A DNA stretch of 64,000 bases from Chlorogloeopsis fritschii PCC 6912. GTDB taxonomy: Bacteria; Cyanobacteriota; Cyanobacteriia; Cyanobacteriales; Nostocaceae. The notes under the pieces are model-generated. The model saw only the letters and a list, made by a program, of their open reading frames with translations. It made no database searches and was not told the origin of the DNA. Both the position numbers and the translations under genes were made by a program. Positions 9,096-18,148 of the stretch are shown piece after piece. Position 1 is the stretch's first letter. Every line of letters starts with the position of its first letter. The stretch covers positions 62,001-126,000 of the forward strand of contig NZ_AJLN01000037.1 of the NCBI RefSeq assembly GCF_000317285.1, in the 5' to 3' direction.

Positions 9096-10130
9096 TTACG
9101 AGCTAGTCTCAATTGCATCTAATGCTCTTTCCACTCGTTTGAAGTCAAAACCTATTGCTCGTAGAGCGTGCCAGAGATGTCCTTGTAGGAAAAAGAAAGC
9201 AAGGAAGAAATGGGTGTTTGCTAACCATGCCCTTGCAGTGTGATTCCCATAGGGTAACTCGACGGTGTCAGCAAAATAGGGGCAAACTCCAAACTTGAGT
9301 TCCAAAGGAGCGCCATAAAATTCCACAGGATAAGCTAAAGTGTTAACTGCACAAAAGTAAGCTGCAACAAACCCTGCTAAGGCGATACCACCTAAAGAGT
9401 AGGAAAGAATAGCTTCACCAGAAAAAATCAGGAGTTTTTTCGCCCAAGCAAAAGGCTCTGTCAGAATATGCCATACACCACCACCAATCAGGAGCAAACC
9501 TACATAAATATGACCACCGACTAAATCTTCTAGGTTGTCAACAGTCGCAAAGTGAGTCTGATAGCCAAAGATGACGAATGGGTTGAGGGTGGGGTTGGTA
9601 ACAACACGGACATCATGAATTGTGGCATCGTACAGTCCACCCCAGTACATCGCTTTTGCCACTAATAACAAAGCAGCAGCTCCTAAAAAAATCAGGTGGT
9701 GTCCTAAGATAAAGCTGAGTTTCTTTGGATCTTCCCATTCAAAATGAAATTTACGCGCTCGTCCAGTTGCATCTTTTAAGTTGCGAGGCCCTTTGAAAGT
9801 GTGGAACAATGCACCTGCACCCAGAACAGCTGACGAAATTAGATGTAACGCTCCAATGACGAAATAAGGATAATTATCAACTATTTGCCCACCTGCCCCC
9901 ACACCAAAACCCAAGGTAGCTAAGTGCGGCAACAAAATTAGCCCTTGCTCACCCATTGGTATGTTGGGGTTGTATCGAGAAATTTCAAACCAAGTAAAAG
10001 CTCCTGCCCACAAAGTCGTCAGAGCTGCTTGTGCCACATGAGCACCAATAAATAAACCAGAAAGATTTGCAAAACGGGCGTTACCAGCCCACCAGTCATA
10101 TTTGACGTTGGAATTACCGTAGGTTTGCAT
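9096..10130 (-). CDS. isiA: Iron-stress-induced chlorophyll-binding protein IsiA (CP43')
   Basis: A 344-residue protein that matches IsiA in length and motifs: [21 protein letters not shown] at the N-terminus, [36 protein letters not shown], and a C-terminus [18 protein letters not shown]. IsiA binds about a dozen chlorophylls, forms rings around photosystem I trimers and dissipates energy under iron starvation. The 330-base upstream region contains a Fur-box candidate at 10371-10395, which implies a long 5' leader of up to about 240 nt. This is one of the most secure assignments in the window. Confidence 0.96.
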   Translation of the reverse strand: MQTYGNSNVKYDWWAGNARFANLSGLFIGAHVAQAALTTLWAGAFTWFEISRYNPNIPMGEQGLILLPHLATLGFGVGAGGQIVDNYPYFVIGALHLISSAVLGAGALFHTFKGPRNLKDATGRARKFHFEWEDPKKLSFILGHHLIFLGAAALLLVAKAMYWGGLYDATIHDVRVVTNPTLNPFVIFGYQTHFATVDNLEDLVGGHIYVGLLLIGGGVWHILTEPFAWAKKLLIFSGEAILSYSLGGIALAGFVAAYFCAVNTLAYPVEFYGAPLELKFGVCPYFADTVELPYGNHTARAWLANTHFFLAFFFLQGHLWHALRAIGFDFKRVERALDAIETSS

Positions 10131-10370
10131 TGGTTAGCTGTTTACTCCTTATTGATATTTTTAATCAAGAAAATACCTGCTTGTAAAAGAAAGCCATTTA
10201 CAAGCAAGCTCGGCTTGGATATTGCAAGGAAAAATACTTTGAGAGGAAAAACCGCTCTATGGCTTCTTAGATTTAAAAAGCCATAAATTATTCACAAACA
10301 GATGTTTGTAAATGGAGTACACCCTGATTTATTGAAATCAAGAACCAATAGCTTGGACTACAGAAATAAG

Positions 10371-10395
10371 TTTATTGAGAATCTATTCTAATAAA
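10371..10395 (-). promoter_or_regulatory. Candidate Fur box upstream of isiA
   Basis: An imperfect palindrome: TTTATTGAGAAT (10371-10382), then CT with the right arm ATTCTAATAAA (10385-10395). It matches the TGAGAAT..ATTCT..A core of Fur operators. It lies about 240 bases upstream of the isiA start, reasonable because isiA leaders are long. Fur repression of isiA is established in other cyanobacteria; occupancy here is inferred. Confidence 0.6.
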
Positions 10396-10461
10396 CAAGC
10401 GTATTTACAAAACTTAATATTTACTAGGTGGATGGGGAGTGGTAGGTTTTCTTGAACTGAA

Positions 10462-10980
10462 CTAACTGAAAACTCGGCAATATCGTAACTCTGTTAAAGT
10501 CGCATCTCCACGTACATCTAGCTTAGATGCACCATCTGGATAAAATCTCAAGGCTGCATAAAAACTACGCGCTCTAGTATTGCTATCAAGTACCCAAAGA
10601 GTAATTTCATGAAATCCCTGAGCGAGGATATCTTGTATAGCTTGCTCTAATAGCACCTTGCCTAGCTTGCGCCTCCAGTAAGATTCCAGTAGATAGATTG
10701 CGTTTATTTCGGCGGTTTGATGAACATCTTTATCAGAGTCGCGAGTTGCACCAAAATTCACGAAGCCAAAGATACTCTTGTCTGCAATTACCAGTGTTTT
10801 TGTCTTGCCTTGAGCTAATATCTTTGCCCAAATAGTATTTCTGCGCTCTACGGTATAACTTTCTATTACTGATGCTGGAATTAAGCCATGATATGTTGAT
10901 TTCCAAGACGCAACATGAACCTGAGCGATCGCAGCAATATCTATTTCCTCAGCTTCTCTAATAGTCCAAGATTTTTCCAT
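10462..10980 (-). CDS. GNAT family N-acetyltransferase
   Basis: A 172-residue single-domain GNAT protein. The N-terminal IREAEEIDIAAIAQVHVASW and the acetyl-CoA-binding segment around residues 95-112 (YWRRKLGKVLLEQA) are typical, as is WVLDSNTRARSFYAALRF near the C-terminus. It transfers an acetyl group from acetyl-CoA to an amine; the substrate is unknown. AAGGA precedes the ATG. The methyltransferase gene ends 34 bases upstream on the same strand, so the two probably form a small operon. Confidence 0.85.
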   Translation of the reverse strand: MEKSWTIREAEEIDIAAIAQVHVASWKSTYHGLIPASVIESYTVERRNTIWAKILAQGKTKTLVIADKSIFGFVNFGATRDSDKDVHQTAEINAIYLLESYWRRKLGKVLLEQAIQDILAQGFHEITLWVLDSNTRARSFYAALRFYPDGASKLDVRGDATLTELRYCRVFS

Positions 10981-11014
10981 TCCTTCAAAACCTTCTCACA
11001 CTTATTGGCAATGC

Positions 11015-11632
11015 TCAGTAATTTTTTACTACTGCGATTCTCGTTAGTTCCTTGCCTTCATAGCAGCCAGATTTACAATCATCTACTTTAAAGTTCCAAG
11101 CTCGTAAGATATCATCTACCCAAGGCTGTGACTGAGTGTCTTTACGAGAGCGATATTCAGCTACTAAAAGCTTGCCATTGGGCTGAACAAACAACTCTAG
11201 CAAGCGCCTGACAAAGCCTTCTCTCAAATCTTTGGGAACGTACAATAACTCAGTTCGGACAAAATCAAATTTGAGCGGTGGAACAAATGTCCAAGCATTA
11301 CCAATAAAAATATTACTGGCGAACTTTGGCAATCTTTGCTTTGCTAAATCAGCGAGTTTTGTTGAGATCTCCAAGCCGTAAGGCTGAATTTCAATACCTC
11401 TAGCAGCCGTCCATTTTAATAAGCACTCTAGCAAGTAACCATTAGCACAGCCAATATCCAAGAAATTTCCGGGTTGAGCTACGCAATCAGCAATTGGCTT
11501 TCTACAAGCAATCCAGCGTTCGTAAGGGCCAGAAAACCCTGATTGTTTCCAGGGTTCAGTTTCTGCTGTGTAAGAATTTTCTAACAATGTTTTATTAGCT
11601 ACAAACCACGCAGATAATTCTTCTTGATTCAT
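11015..11632 (-). CDS. Class I SAM-dependent methyltransferase
   Basis: A 205-residue protein with motif I FLDIGCANGYLLE (near residue 57), an acidic residue at the end of the next strand (YGLEIS) and a TELLYVP segment in the motif IV position. This is the common fold of small-molecule methyltransferases, and nothing indicates the substrate. It is the first gene of a probable two-gene unit with the GNAT gene. Confidence 0.75.
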   Translation of the reverse strand: MNQEELSAWFVANKTLLENSYTAETEPWKQSGFSGPYERWIACRKPIADCVAQPGNFLDIGCANGYLLECLLKWTAARGIEIQPYGLEISTKLADLAKQRLPKFASNIFIGNAWTFVPPLKFDFVRTELLYVPKDLREGFVRRLLELFVQPNGKLLVAEYRSRKDTQSQPWVDDILRAWNFKVDDCKSGCYEGKELTRIAVVKNY

Positions 11633-11689
11633 TTAGATAATAGTTCTCTTATACTTCGTGATGATATCCCATAGTGCTAGGTGCAATTT

Positions 11690-11998
11690 ATGAGTAATCT
11701 CCAATTAGAAGCATGGGAAGAAAAAGTACTCAAAACTTACCTTGATGGTGTAAACCTTACCAAAATTCCTGCTTCTCGCAAAAAACGCTTGGTCGTACTT
11801 AGATGGTTAATAAGAAAATTTGAACAAGAAGTGACTTATACGGAACGCCAAGTCAACCAAATTATTGCCCGTCATCACTCTGATTACGCAACTTTACGAC
11901 GCGAATTAATTGGTTATCAAATGATGGAGCGAGAAAATGGTTTTTACTGGCGATTACCAGCATCTGTTTGGAAATCAGAGACGGAAATTATGAAATAA
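11690..11998 (+). CDS. DUF2087 domain protein (winged-helix-like)
   Basis: A 102-residue protein whose central part, KIPASRKKRLVVLRWLIRKF followed by YTERQVNQIIARHHSDYATL and RRELIGYQMMERENGFYWR, is the DUF2087 signature. DUF2087 is often found fused to helix-turn-helix or transcriptional regulator domains; alone it may bind nucleic acid. I used the ATG at 11690 rather than the GTG at 11681. It is divergent from the methyltransferase gene. Confidence 0.75.
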   Translation: MSNLQLEAWEEKVLKTYLDGVNLTKIPASRKKRLVVLRWLIRKFEQEVTYTERQVNQIIARHHSDYATLRRELIGYQMMERENGFYWRLPASVWKSETEIMK

Positions 11999-12094
11999 AC
12001 TAATCAGAGTACTTTATCTTTACTCTAGCGCCAGTGGTGCGTTACGGCTAACTCCTACTCTCTCAGAAGCTCAAATCCTTACATAACATAGCAG

Positions 12095-12586
12095 TTATTC
12101 TTGTGATGGCGAGCGTAACTTTTGATTTAGCATCATCCAGCCAACCAAAATCATTAGCACCCCACTAGCTAAAAACCCCAAATCCCAGGCTAACTGGTGC
12201 GGCCCTGGCTTAACATGATGAATACCAAGAATTTGATGAGCAATCAGTCCTTCCACCAAGTTAAATAAACCAGCGCCGATGAGTAAAGATCCAACAAAGG
12301 TGTAAGATGACCAAGGAACGTCATTTCGCCCCCCTGCCCGCCACAGCAACACTACTCCAACTACAGTCAACAACCAATCGAAAGCGTCAAATAAGCCATC
12401 CCAAACCATATTTAAATCAATATTAGATTCATTTGTTAATGGTCGAACGCTGCTTAACATATGATGCCACTGCAAAATTTGATGTAGCAGAATGCCATCT
12501 ACGAATCCTCCTAAACCCAAACCTAAAAAAATCCCGGCAGCAATTAGCGGAGCGCGGCGATCGCTTGTCTGGTTATTCGCCTCCAT
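12095..12586 (-). CDS. DUF2243 integral membrane protein
   Basis: A 163-residue protein with four predicted membrane helices and the conserved repeats GFVDGILLHQILQWHHMLS and GLIAHQILGIHH. The paired His-x-x-x-x-His motifs are the hallmark of DUF2243. They might bind a metal or heme, but no function is established. The start at 12586 is supported by a perfect AGGAGG upstream; an upstream in-frame start would add 27 residues of unrelated sequence. Confidence 0.8.
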   Translation of the reverse strand: MEANNQTSDRRAPLIAAGIFLGLGLGGFVDGILLHQILQWHHMLSSVRPLTNESNIDLNMVWDGLFDAFDWLLTVVGVVLLWRAGGRNDVPWSSYTFVGSLLIGAGLFNLVEGLIAHQILGIHHVKPGPHQLAWDLGFLASGVLMILVGWMMLNQKLRSPSQE

Positions 12587-12955
12587 AATCAACCTCCTAT
12601 GAAATACAAGGCAGCTATGCTGTAGACGCCTGTAAAGGCGGCTTCCTGCAAGGTGGGCAGGAAGCAAAGGGAAACAGACAAAAGTGTTTCTTTGATATTT
12701 TGCTTACACTCAAGGGTACTGGGGATTGGGATTAAGATTTCTTTATTCCTAGTCCCCTGTCCCTTGTCACCTGTCCCTTGTTACCTGTCCCCTGTCCCCT
12801 ATCCCCTAGTTATCCCTTCTGCCTTCTACTTAAAATCGCATTACCTTAATCTTTCTAGCCTCTGCCCTCTGCCTGATTTTTCAACTCAAGTTAGATGTCT
12901 GGCTGTAAGCATCTACAGGCATGATAGAAGTTGAACTATAAAAGAGCACTTTAAA
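12587..12955. repeat. STRR-containing intergenic region
   Basis: About 370 bases without a gene. A hairpin word CGCCTGTAAAGGCG lies near 12628-12641. From about 12750 to 12812 there is a run of variant heptamers (CCCCTGT, CCCTTGTCA, CCCCTATC), a typical cyanobacterial short tandemly repeated repetitive sequence. The end of the interval should contain the promoter of the NADAR gene. Confidence 0.7.
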
Positions 12956-13426
12956 ATGACTATTTACTTTTACAAAGCTTACGAGCCTTATGGCTGTTTT
13001 TCTAATTTTTCTCCTCACGGCATTACAATCGAGGGTACTTACTGGACAACGGTAGAACATTATTATCAAGCTCAAAAATTTGTAGGCACCCCAGACGCGG
13101 TAATTATACCCGTAATCCATGCCGTCGAGACACCCGAACAAGCTGCTGCATTGGGACGTTGTCACACTCGCCAAGTACGTTCAGATTGGAATGAGGTGAA
13201 GACGAAAGTAATGCAACAAGCTGTGCTCAAAAAGTTTCTTACCCATGCAGACATTAGAGAAATTCTTTTAGCTACAGGCGATCGCTTGCTTGTAGAAAAC
13301 TCCCCAACAGATTATTTTTGGGGATGCGGTGCAGATCAAAGCGGGCAAAATCAGCTTGGTAAAATCCTGATGAGCGTTCGCGAAGAAATTCGCAAATTAC
13401 CTTTACTATCAGTAGCTTACGATTAG
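12956..13426 (+). CDS. NADAR family protein (YbiA-like N-glycosidase)
   Basis: A 156-residue protein with family motifs FYKAYEPYGCFSNFSPHGI at the N-terminus, TTVEHYYQAQKF, then RSDWNEVKTKVMQQAV and, near the C-terminus, DYFWGCGADQSGQNQLGKIL. Characterised members hydrolyse the N-glycosidic bond of riboflavin-pathway intermediates or act on NAD/ADP-ribose-related molecules, and some take part in phage defence. It stands alone, without a nearby toxin or effector gene, which favours a housekeeping, metabolite-damage role. Confidence 0.88.
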   Translation: MTIYFYKAYEPYGCFSNFSPHGITIEGTYWTTVEHYYQAQKFVGTPDAVIIPVIHAVETPEQAAALGRCHTRQVRSDWNEVKTKVMQQAVLKKFLTHADIREILLATGDRLLVENSPTDYFWGCGADQSGQNQLGKILMSVREEIRKLPLLSVAYD

Positions 13427-13723
13427 TTATTGCCAGAATTTTTGCACTAATTTCAAAAAACCTTTGTGAAAGGGGAATGCTATTATTCCCCAAGACAATA
13501 TGATTTAAAAACTAGTTAAAATTACTGAGGTAATATACAAAAATTAGTAATATATATTCAATATAAATTATAAGTGTAATTAACTAAATTCTCTATGAAG
13601 CTGCTATTTAATTCATTAAATCTCAGGATTTAGTGTATAAAATTGAATACATCAACTTGTTAACTTTTTCTTAACTTATTAAGCCTAGTGGTTTGTCTCA
13701 TTAGTTCTGAGGAGTTGACTGAG

Positions 13724-13845
13724 ATCTTGCACCACCCTTAATAACCGTAGGGTGGGCATTGCCTGTAACGTCAAAATAAGGTTTTGAGTCAAATCTAAGC
13801 AATGCCCACCTTACAAAAATCGCAATCAAACAACTGGTGCAAGAT
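13724..13845. mobile_element. MITE-like repeat, TCTTGCACC family (complete copy)
   Basis: A 122-base element with terminal inverted repeats ATCTTGCACCA (13724-13734) and TGGTGCAAGAT (13835-13845), and inner inverted arms GTAGGGTGGGCATTGC and GCAATGCCCACCTTAC. It has no coding capacity. Related or partial copies lie at 32676-32745, 37439-37530, 38667-38878 (interrupted) and 45585-45655. The rest of the interval 13427-13931 is AT-rich with nothing else recognisable. Confidence 0.75.
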
Positions 13846-14012
13846 GTGAATTAAGGTGTTCAGATCCCCAATTTATTAAAAAAGTTAGGGATCTGTTAGC
13901 CAACATAATTAATGTGATAGTTCGCTAGCGAGTGTATTTAAATATTCTTGCTTGGAATTCTTGTCAAGCACTAATAAAAAATCTTGATAATCTTGTCTGG
14001 ATAATAAAAGAA

Positions 14013-16754
14013 ATGACATATATTCAGAGCGGCTTACAGCAAACATTTGAGCACAAAGATTTTCTACACCGGATTACAAATCGAATTAAGCGATCGCTCG
14101 AACTACAGGAGATATTGGCAGCTACTGTTACAGAATTGCGTGAAATTTTGAGTACAGACAGGGTGAAAGTGTATCGATTTGATATGGATGGCAACGGTGA
14201 AGTCATTGCTGAATCGATATATAATCAGCGCCTACCGTCATTGTTAGGGCTGCATTTCCCAGCAAATGATATTCCAGAAGAGTCAAGACAGATGTATTTG
14301 TTAGCACGGCAACGCACTATCGTAGATGTATCAAGTGGACGAATTGGGTTGTCGCGCCTGCAATGCCCGGAAACTGGCAAACCTCTAAATGAAATTGACA
14401 ATTTCCAGTATCGACGAGTAGATCCTTGCCATCTTGAATATTTAAAAGCAATGGGCGTGCAGTCTTCGCTGATAGTACCCATTGTAGATTGCGACCAGCA
14501 AGAGGAATCACCAAAACCACGACTGTGGGGATTATTGGTATCGCACCACAGTAAACCGCGAACATTCTTAAAGCGGGAAATTCGGATGGTGCAGCAAGTT
14601 GCAGATCAATTATCGCTGGCGATCGCTGTCAATAATTTACTTGCTCAAAACCGTGCTGAACAAAAACGAGGGGCAATTATCAACCGAATAAGCATATTAC
14701 TAAATACAGTGCCTGAAATTCAATTATCAGCGGCATTGAAAGAAACGATTACTGCGTTGGGTGGAGTTGGTGGTAGACTTCACATTCAGCCAACGTCACA
14801 ATTGTATACTTGGGGCGACCAGCCCATACTACCAGGTGAATCAGAAAATAATCTTTTAGAAAAACATTCCGCTTGGCAAAACTGGATTACGCAGTGCAAA
14901 CACGGTAATGTTTTAGCAATTCAAGACCTTTACAAACAACCCCAATTTGAAGCTATAGCTCCTTTTTTCCAATCTACTAGGATTCGGGGGATTTTGGTAA
15001 TTCCCCTACATTACCGTCAAAAGTGTATTGGTTCTTTGAGTATTTTTCGTCATGAATTCGATACCGAAATTTTATGGGCAGGATGCGGTGAGGAAAATCA
15101 GCGACAACGGTTACCTCAATTTTCTTTTGCAGCGTGGCGAGAGCAAAAAAAAGAGCAAGCACTTGAATGGAAACCAGAAGAAACCTCCTTAGCTGAAGGT
15201 TTGTATCATCATTTTTCTATAGCAATTCAGCAGCAGCTAATATACCAAAAAGTGAAAAAAATGCGCTTGCAGGTACAAAGGCTAAATTTGAATTTGAAAC
15301 GTAAGGTGCAACAACAAACTGCTCAGTTGCAAAAGTCATTGCAGTATTCGGTATTGCTTAAGCAAATTACAGACCAAATTCACAGCACATTAGACTTGAA
15401 GTCAACCCTGCAAACAATTGTACGGGAAATACGAAAACTGTTGAATACAGACCGGGTGCTAATTTATCAATTTTTGGAAAATACCGAGGGAGAGGTAATT
15501 TTTGAAGAAGTCAATGGCAATTGGAAATCTGTTTTGGGAATGAAAGCTCCTTCGGAATGCTTTCCTGATGAATATACCCATCTTTACTTTCGAGGTAGGG
15601 TTAGGGCAATTAACAATACCTTGGCCACTTCTTTAAGTCCTTGTCATCAAGAGTTTTTGCACAATCTTCAAGTACAAGCCTGCTTAATTGTTCCCATCAA
15701 AATGGGCGCGCAACTATGGGGATTACTAATTGCTCACAATTGCCATGCCCCCAGGAATTGGCATGATGATGAAATCGACTTGCTGCAACAATTAGCAGAT
15801 CAGGCAGCGATCGCCATTCAACAAGCACAACTCTACGAGCAAAGCCTTGCTACCGAAGCAGAGGCAACGGCTAAAGCTGCACAATTAGAGCAAGCTCTGT
15901 GCCAACTGCAACAAACACAAACACAACTAATTCAAACTGAAAAAATGTCCAGCTTGGGACAGTTGGTGGCAGGCATAGCTCACGAAATTAATAATCCTGT
16001 TAACTTCATCTACGGCAACCTTAGTCACGTCATTAACTACACCCAGGAACTGCTAGCACTTTTGCAACTCTATCAAATACATAATCCTCAGCCCAACGAA
16101 GAAGTTGAGGCTAAAGCAGATGCCATCGATTTAGAGTTTGTTGTTGATGATTTACCCAAAATTTTGTCATCAATGCAGGCAGGAGCTGAACGCATTCAGG
16201 CGATCGTGTTGTCTTTACGCAACTTTTCGCGCTTGGATCAGGCTGAAATCAAACCTGTTGATTTACATGAAGGCATTGATAACACATTGTTGATTCTCCA
16301 ACATCGCCTCAAGCCAACTGCCAAGTTTCCTGGTATTAAAGTGATTAAAGATTATGGGAATTTGCCATTGGTGGAATGCTATGCCGGAGAAATCAACCAG
16401 GTATTTATGAATATTATTGCCAATGCTATTGATGTCCTGATAGATATCAGAAATAGTAATACTTCTTATATACGGATTTCTACTGAAGTTTCAACAGATA
16501 AATCTCGTGCCGTAGTTTGCATTGCCGACAACGGACAGGGAATGAGCGAAGAGGTAAAAAAGCGAATATTTGACCCGTTTTTTACTACTAAACCAGTAGG
16601 CAAGGGTATGGGACTAGGGCTTGCCATTAGTTATCAGACTGTTGTCAACAAGCACGGTGGAAAAATTGAGTGTGTATCAGAAATAGAAAAAGGTACGGAA
16701 TTTCGACTGGAAATTCCTCTCAAGCAAACAGTTCAAAGTATTAGCGAGTATTAA
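14013..16754 (+). CDS. Multi-GAF sensor histidine kinase with phytochrome-like bilin-binding GAF domains
   Basis: About 913 residues from the ATG at 14013; a GTG at 13932 would add 27. The order is GAF1 (about 20-200), GAF2 (about 220-400), a linker helix, GAF3 (about 450-610), a coiled coil and a kinase core. GAF1 has VDPCHLEYLKAMGVQSS with Cys near 139, and GAF3 has SPCHQEFLHNLQVQA with Cys near 543; both are at the position of the bilin-attaching Cys-His pair of phytochromes and cyanobacteriochromes. GAF2 lacks it. The kinase core shows the H-box IAHEINNPVNF (His near 656), the N-box NIIANAIDVL, DNGQGM and GKGMGLGLAIS. It probably senses light and passes phosphate to an unlinked response regulator. 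Confidence 0.9.
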   Translation: MTYIQSGLQQTFEHKDFLHRITNRIKRSLELQEILAATVTELREILSTDRVKVYRFDMDGNGEVIAESIYNQRLPSLLGLHFPANDIPEESRQMYLLARQRTIVDVSSGRIGLSRLQCPETGKPLNEIDNFQYRRVDPCHLEYLKAMGVQSSLIVPIVDCDQQEESPKPRLWGLLVSHHSKPRTFLKREIRMVQQVADQLSLAIAVNNLLAQNRAEQKRGAIINRISILLNTVPEIQLSAALKETITALGGVGGRLHIQPTSQLYTWGDQPILPGESENNLLEKHSAWQNWITQCKHGNVLAIQDLYKQPQFEAIAPFFQSTRIRGILVIPLHYRQKCIGSLSIFRHEFDTEILWAGCGEENQRQRLPQFSFAAWREQKKEQALEWKPEETSLAEGLYHHFSIAIQQQLIYQKVKKMRLQVQRLNLNLKRKVQQQTAQLQKSLQYSVLLKQITDQIHSTLDLKSTLQTIVREIRKLLNTDRVLIYQFLENTEGEVIFEEVNGNWKSVLGMKAPSECFPDEYTHLYFRGRVRAINNTLATSLSPCHQEFLHNLQVQACLIVPIKMGAQLWGLLIAHNCHAPRNWHDDEIDLLQQLADQAAIAIQQAQLYEQSLATEAEATAKAAQLEQALCQLQQTQTQLIQTEKMSSLGQLVAGIAHEINNPVNFIYGNLSHVINYTQELLALLQLYQIHNPQPNEEVEAKADAIDLEFVVDDLPKILSSMQAGAERIQAIVLSLRNFSRLDQAEIKPVDLHEGIDNTLLILQHRLKPTAKFPGIKVIKDYGNLPLVECYAGEINQVFMNIIANAIDVLIDIRNSNTSYIRISTEVSTDKSRAVVCIADNGQGMSEEVKKRIFDPFFTTKPVGKGMGLGLAISYQTVVNKHGGKIECVSEIEKGTEFRLEIPLKQTVQSISEY

Positions 16755-16875
16755 ATCAGTAAACTGTGAGCAGTTTTCCTCGTTTTCATCCTCCGGTCAA
16801 AAGCCAGGAGGCTGTCTACGTTTTTCTTGGTAGTATTTTTGGTGGAAGCCTGTCTTTATAATATTCTTTCATCCA

Positions 16876-17607
16876 ATGAAACAGCTCCTCAACCAAGTAT
16901 TCAACTGGAAAAAACGCATTCACTGGCTATTTTTGCCATTGATGAGCGTTATTTTAGCCTCTTCGCTATTTATGGCACCCGCTTTAGCCACAGGTGTGTA
17001 TCAAATTCCTGCTCTCACACCTGATACCTGGGTTGTCGATGAAGCTGATGTCATCAGCCGTGTCAATGAAGGTAAACTTAGCAGCGCCTTTGAGGAATTG
17101 GCCAAGCAAACCGGAAATGAGGTCAGAATTGTTACTGTCCGCCGACTTGACTATGGTGAAACCCCAGAGAGCTTTACCAAAGCACTATTTGAAAAATGGT
17201 TTCCCACCAAAGAAGCACAAGCCAATCAAACCTTACTAATGATTAATACCGTAACCAACGGTACTGCGATTATTACTGGCGAACGAGTAAAGTCTGCAAT
17301 GTCAGATGAGATTGCTCAAAGTGTAGCTAATGAAACTGTCGCGGTTCCTTTGCGAGACGGTGACAAATACAATCAAGCATTTTTAGATGCAAGCGATCGC
17401 CTAGTAGCTGTACTATCCGGACAACCCGATCCTGGTGCTCCCCAAGTTGTTGACACCGTGCAGGTAGAAAGCACCTTCAAAAAAGGAGAAAAAACAGACA
17501 CAAGTAATGCTACCGCCTGGGTAGTTGGACTTTTAATTGCCGCCACCATTATCCCGATGGCGACTTACTACATTTACCAAATTAACCAACCATCTTCTAA
17601 TGGTTAA
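16876..17607 (+). CDS. TPM-domain protein, Psb32-type photosystem II repair protein
   Basis: A 243-residue protein with an N-terminal signal/anchor (about 15-40, ending ALATGVY), a TPM domain (about 50-190, beginning TWVVDEADVISRVNEGKLSS) and a C-terminal membrane helix (about 213-233). This matches cyanobacterial Psb32 (Sll1390-type), a thylakoid protein that protects photosystem II from photodamage and speeds its repair. The TPM fold is shared with other membrane-associated proteins; length and layout favour Psb32. Downstream is a strong hairpin. Confidence 0.78.
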   Translation: MKQLLNQVFNWKKRIHWLFLPLMSVILASSLFMAPALATGVYQIPALTPDTWVVDEADVISRVNEGKLSSAFEELAKQTGNEVRIVTVRRLDYGETPESFTKALFEKWFPTKEAQANQTLLMINTVTNGTAIITGERVKSAMSDEIAQSVANETVAVPLRDGDKYNQAFLDASDRLVAVLSGQPDPGAPQVVDTVQVESTFKKGEKTDTSNATAWVVGLLIAATIIPMATYYIYQINQPSSNG

Positions 17608-17616
17608 TAGTTAATC

Positions 17617-17653
17617 GCTAATGGCTAATAGTAAAAAACTATTAACTATTAGC
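17617..17653. terminator. Hairpin between convergent genes, likely bidirectional terminator
   Basis: GCTAATGGCTAATAGT (17617-17632) pairs with ACTATTAACTATTAGC (17638-17653) around an A-rich loop. It lies between the convergent psb32-like and DUF4346 genes. It is AT-rich and lacks a long T run, so it may instead be one of the GCTAAT-type repeats common in these genomes. Confidence 0.45.
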
Positions 17654-17677
17654 AGTTAGCTATTAGCAATCAGCTGT

Positions 17678-18061
17678 TTAATCTTGGACATACTCTTGCC
17701 CTGTCAGTAAGGCTACCTCAGCACGGACAAATTCCCGCCCTAAATAAGCCGCATGATCTAGCTGAGTTACCGGACAGGGTTTTGTTTGTTCAAAAATATG
17801 GACACACAGTTCTTTTGCCGTTCTGCCAGTAAATAGGGTTGTGTGAGTTCTTTCCACCTTTCCTCGTGCGGGAATCACCTTCCCAGTTTCTGGATCGACA
17901 GCTAAACCACGCTCATCAATTACATTCGTGAAATGTTTGGCACAAATTAATCCCGACTCCCGATCCAGATAAATAATAAAATATCCACCTGGATCTAGTT
18001 CTAAATGGCGCAGAGAAAGTTTTTCATCTATTGCTGCTAAATCTTCTAATTTCAAACCCAT
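17678..18061 (-). CDS. DUF4346 domain protein
   Basis: A 127-residue soluble protein containing LDPGGYFIIYLDRESGLICA, RTAKELCVHIFE and the C-terminal block LDHAAYLGREFVRAEVALLT. This corresponds to the DUF4346 family found mainly in cyanobacteria and to a subunit-like domain linked to tetrahydropterin methyltransferases. No catalytic residues can be proposed. It begins about 90 bases after the stop of the upstream gene on the same strand. Confidence 0.65.
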   Translation of the reverse strand: MGLKLEDLAAIDEKLSLRHLELDPGGYFIIYLDRESGLICAKHFTNVIDERGLAVDPETGKVIPARGKVERTHTTLFTGRTAKELCVHIFEQTKPCPVTQLDHAAYLGREFVRAEVALLTGQEYVQD

Positions 18062-18148
18062 AATTACTGTAAAAACAAACGTTGCTCAAGAATTTTTCAT
18101 CCCTTCTCAAGTGTAATTCCTATCTTCCTCTGCGCTTTACATCTCATC

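Noticed and set aside
12956-13426. NADAR protein as part of a defence island
   Set aside because: No neighbouring toxin, effector or restriction genes; the surroundings are housekeeping genes and repeats.
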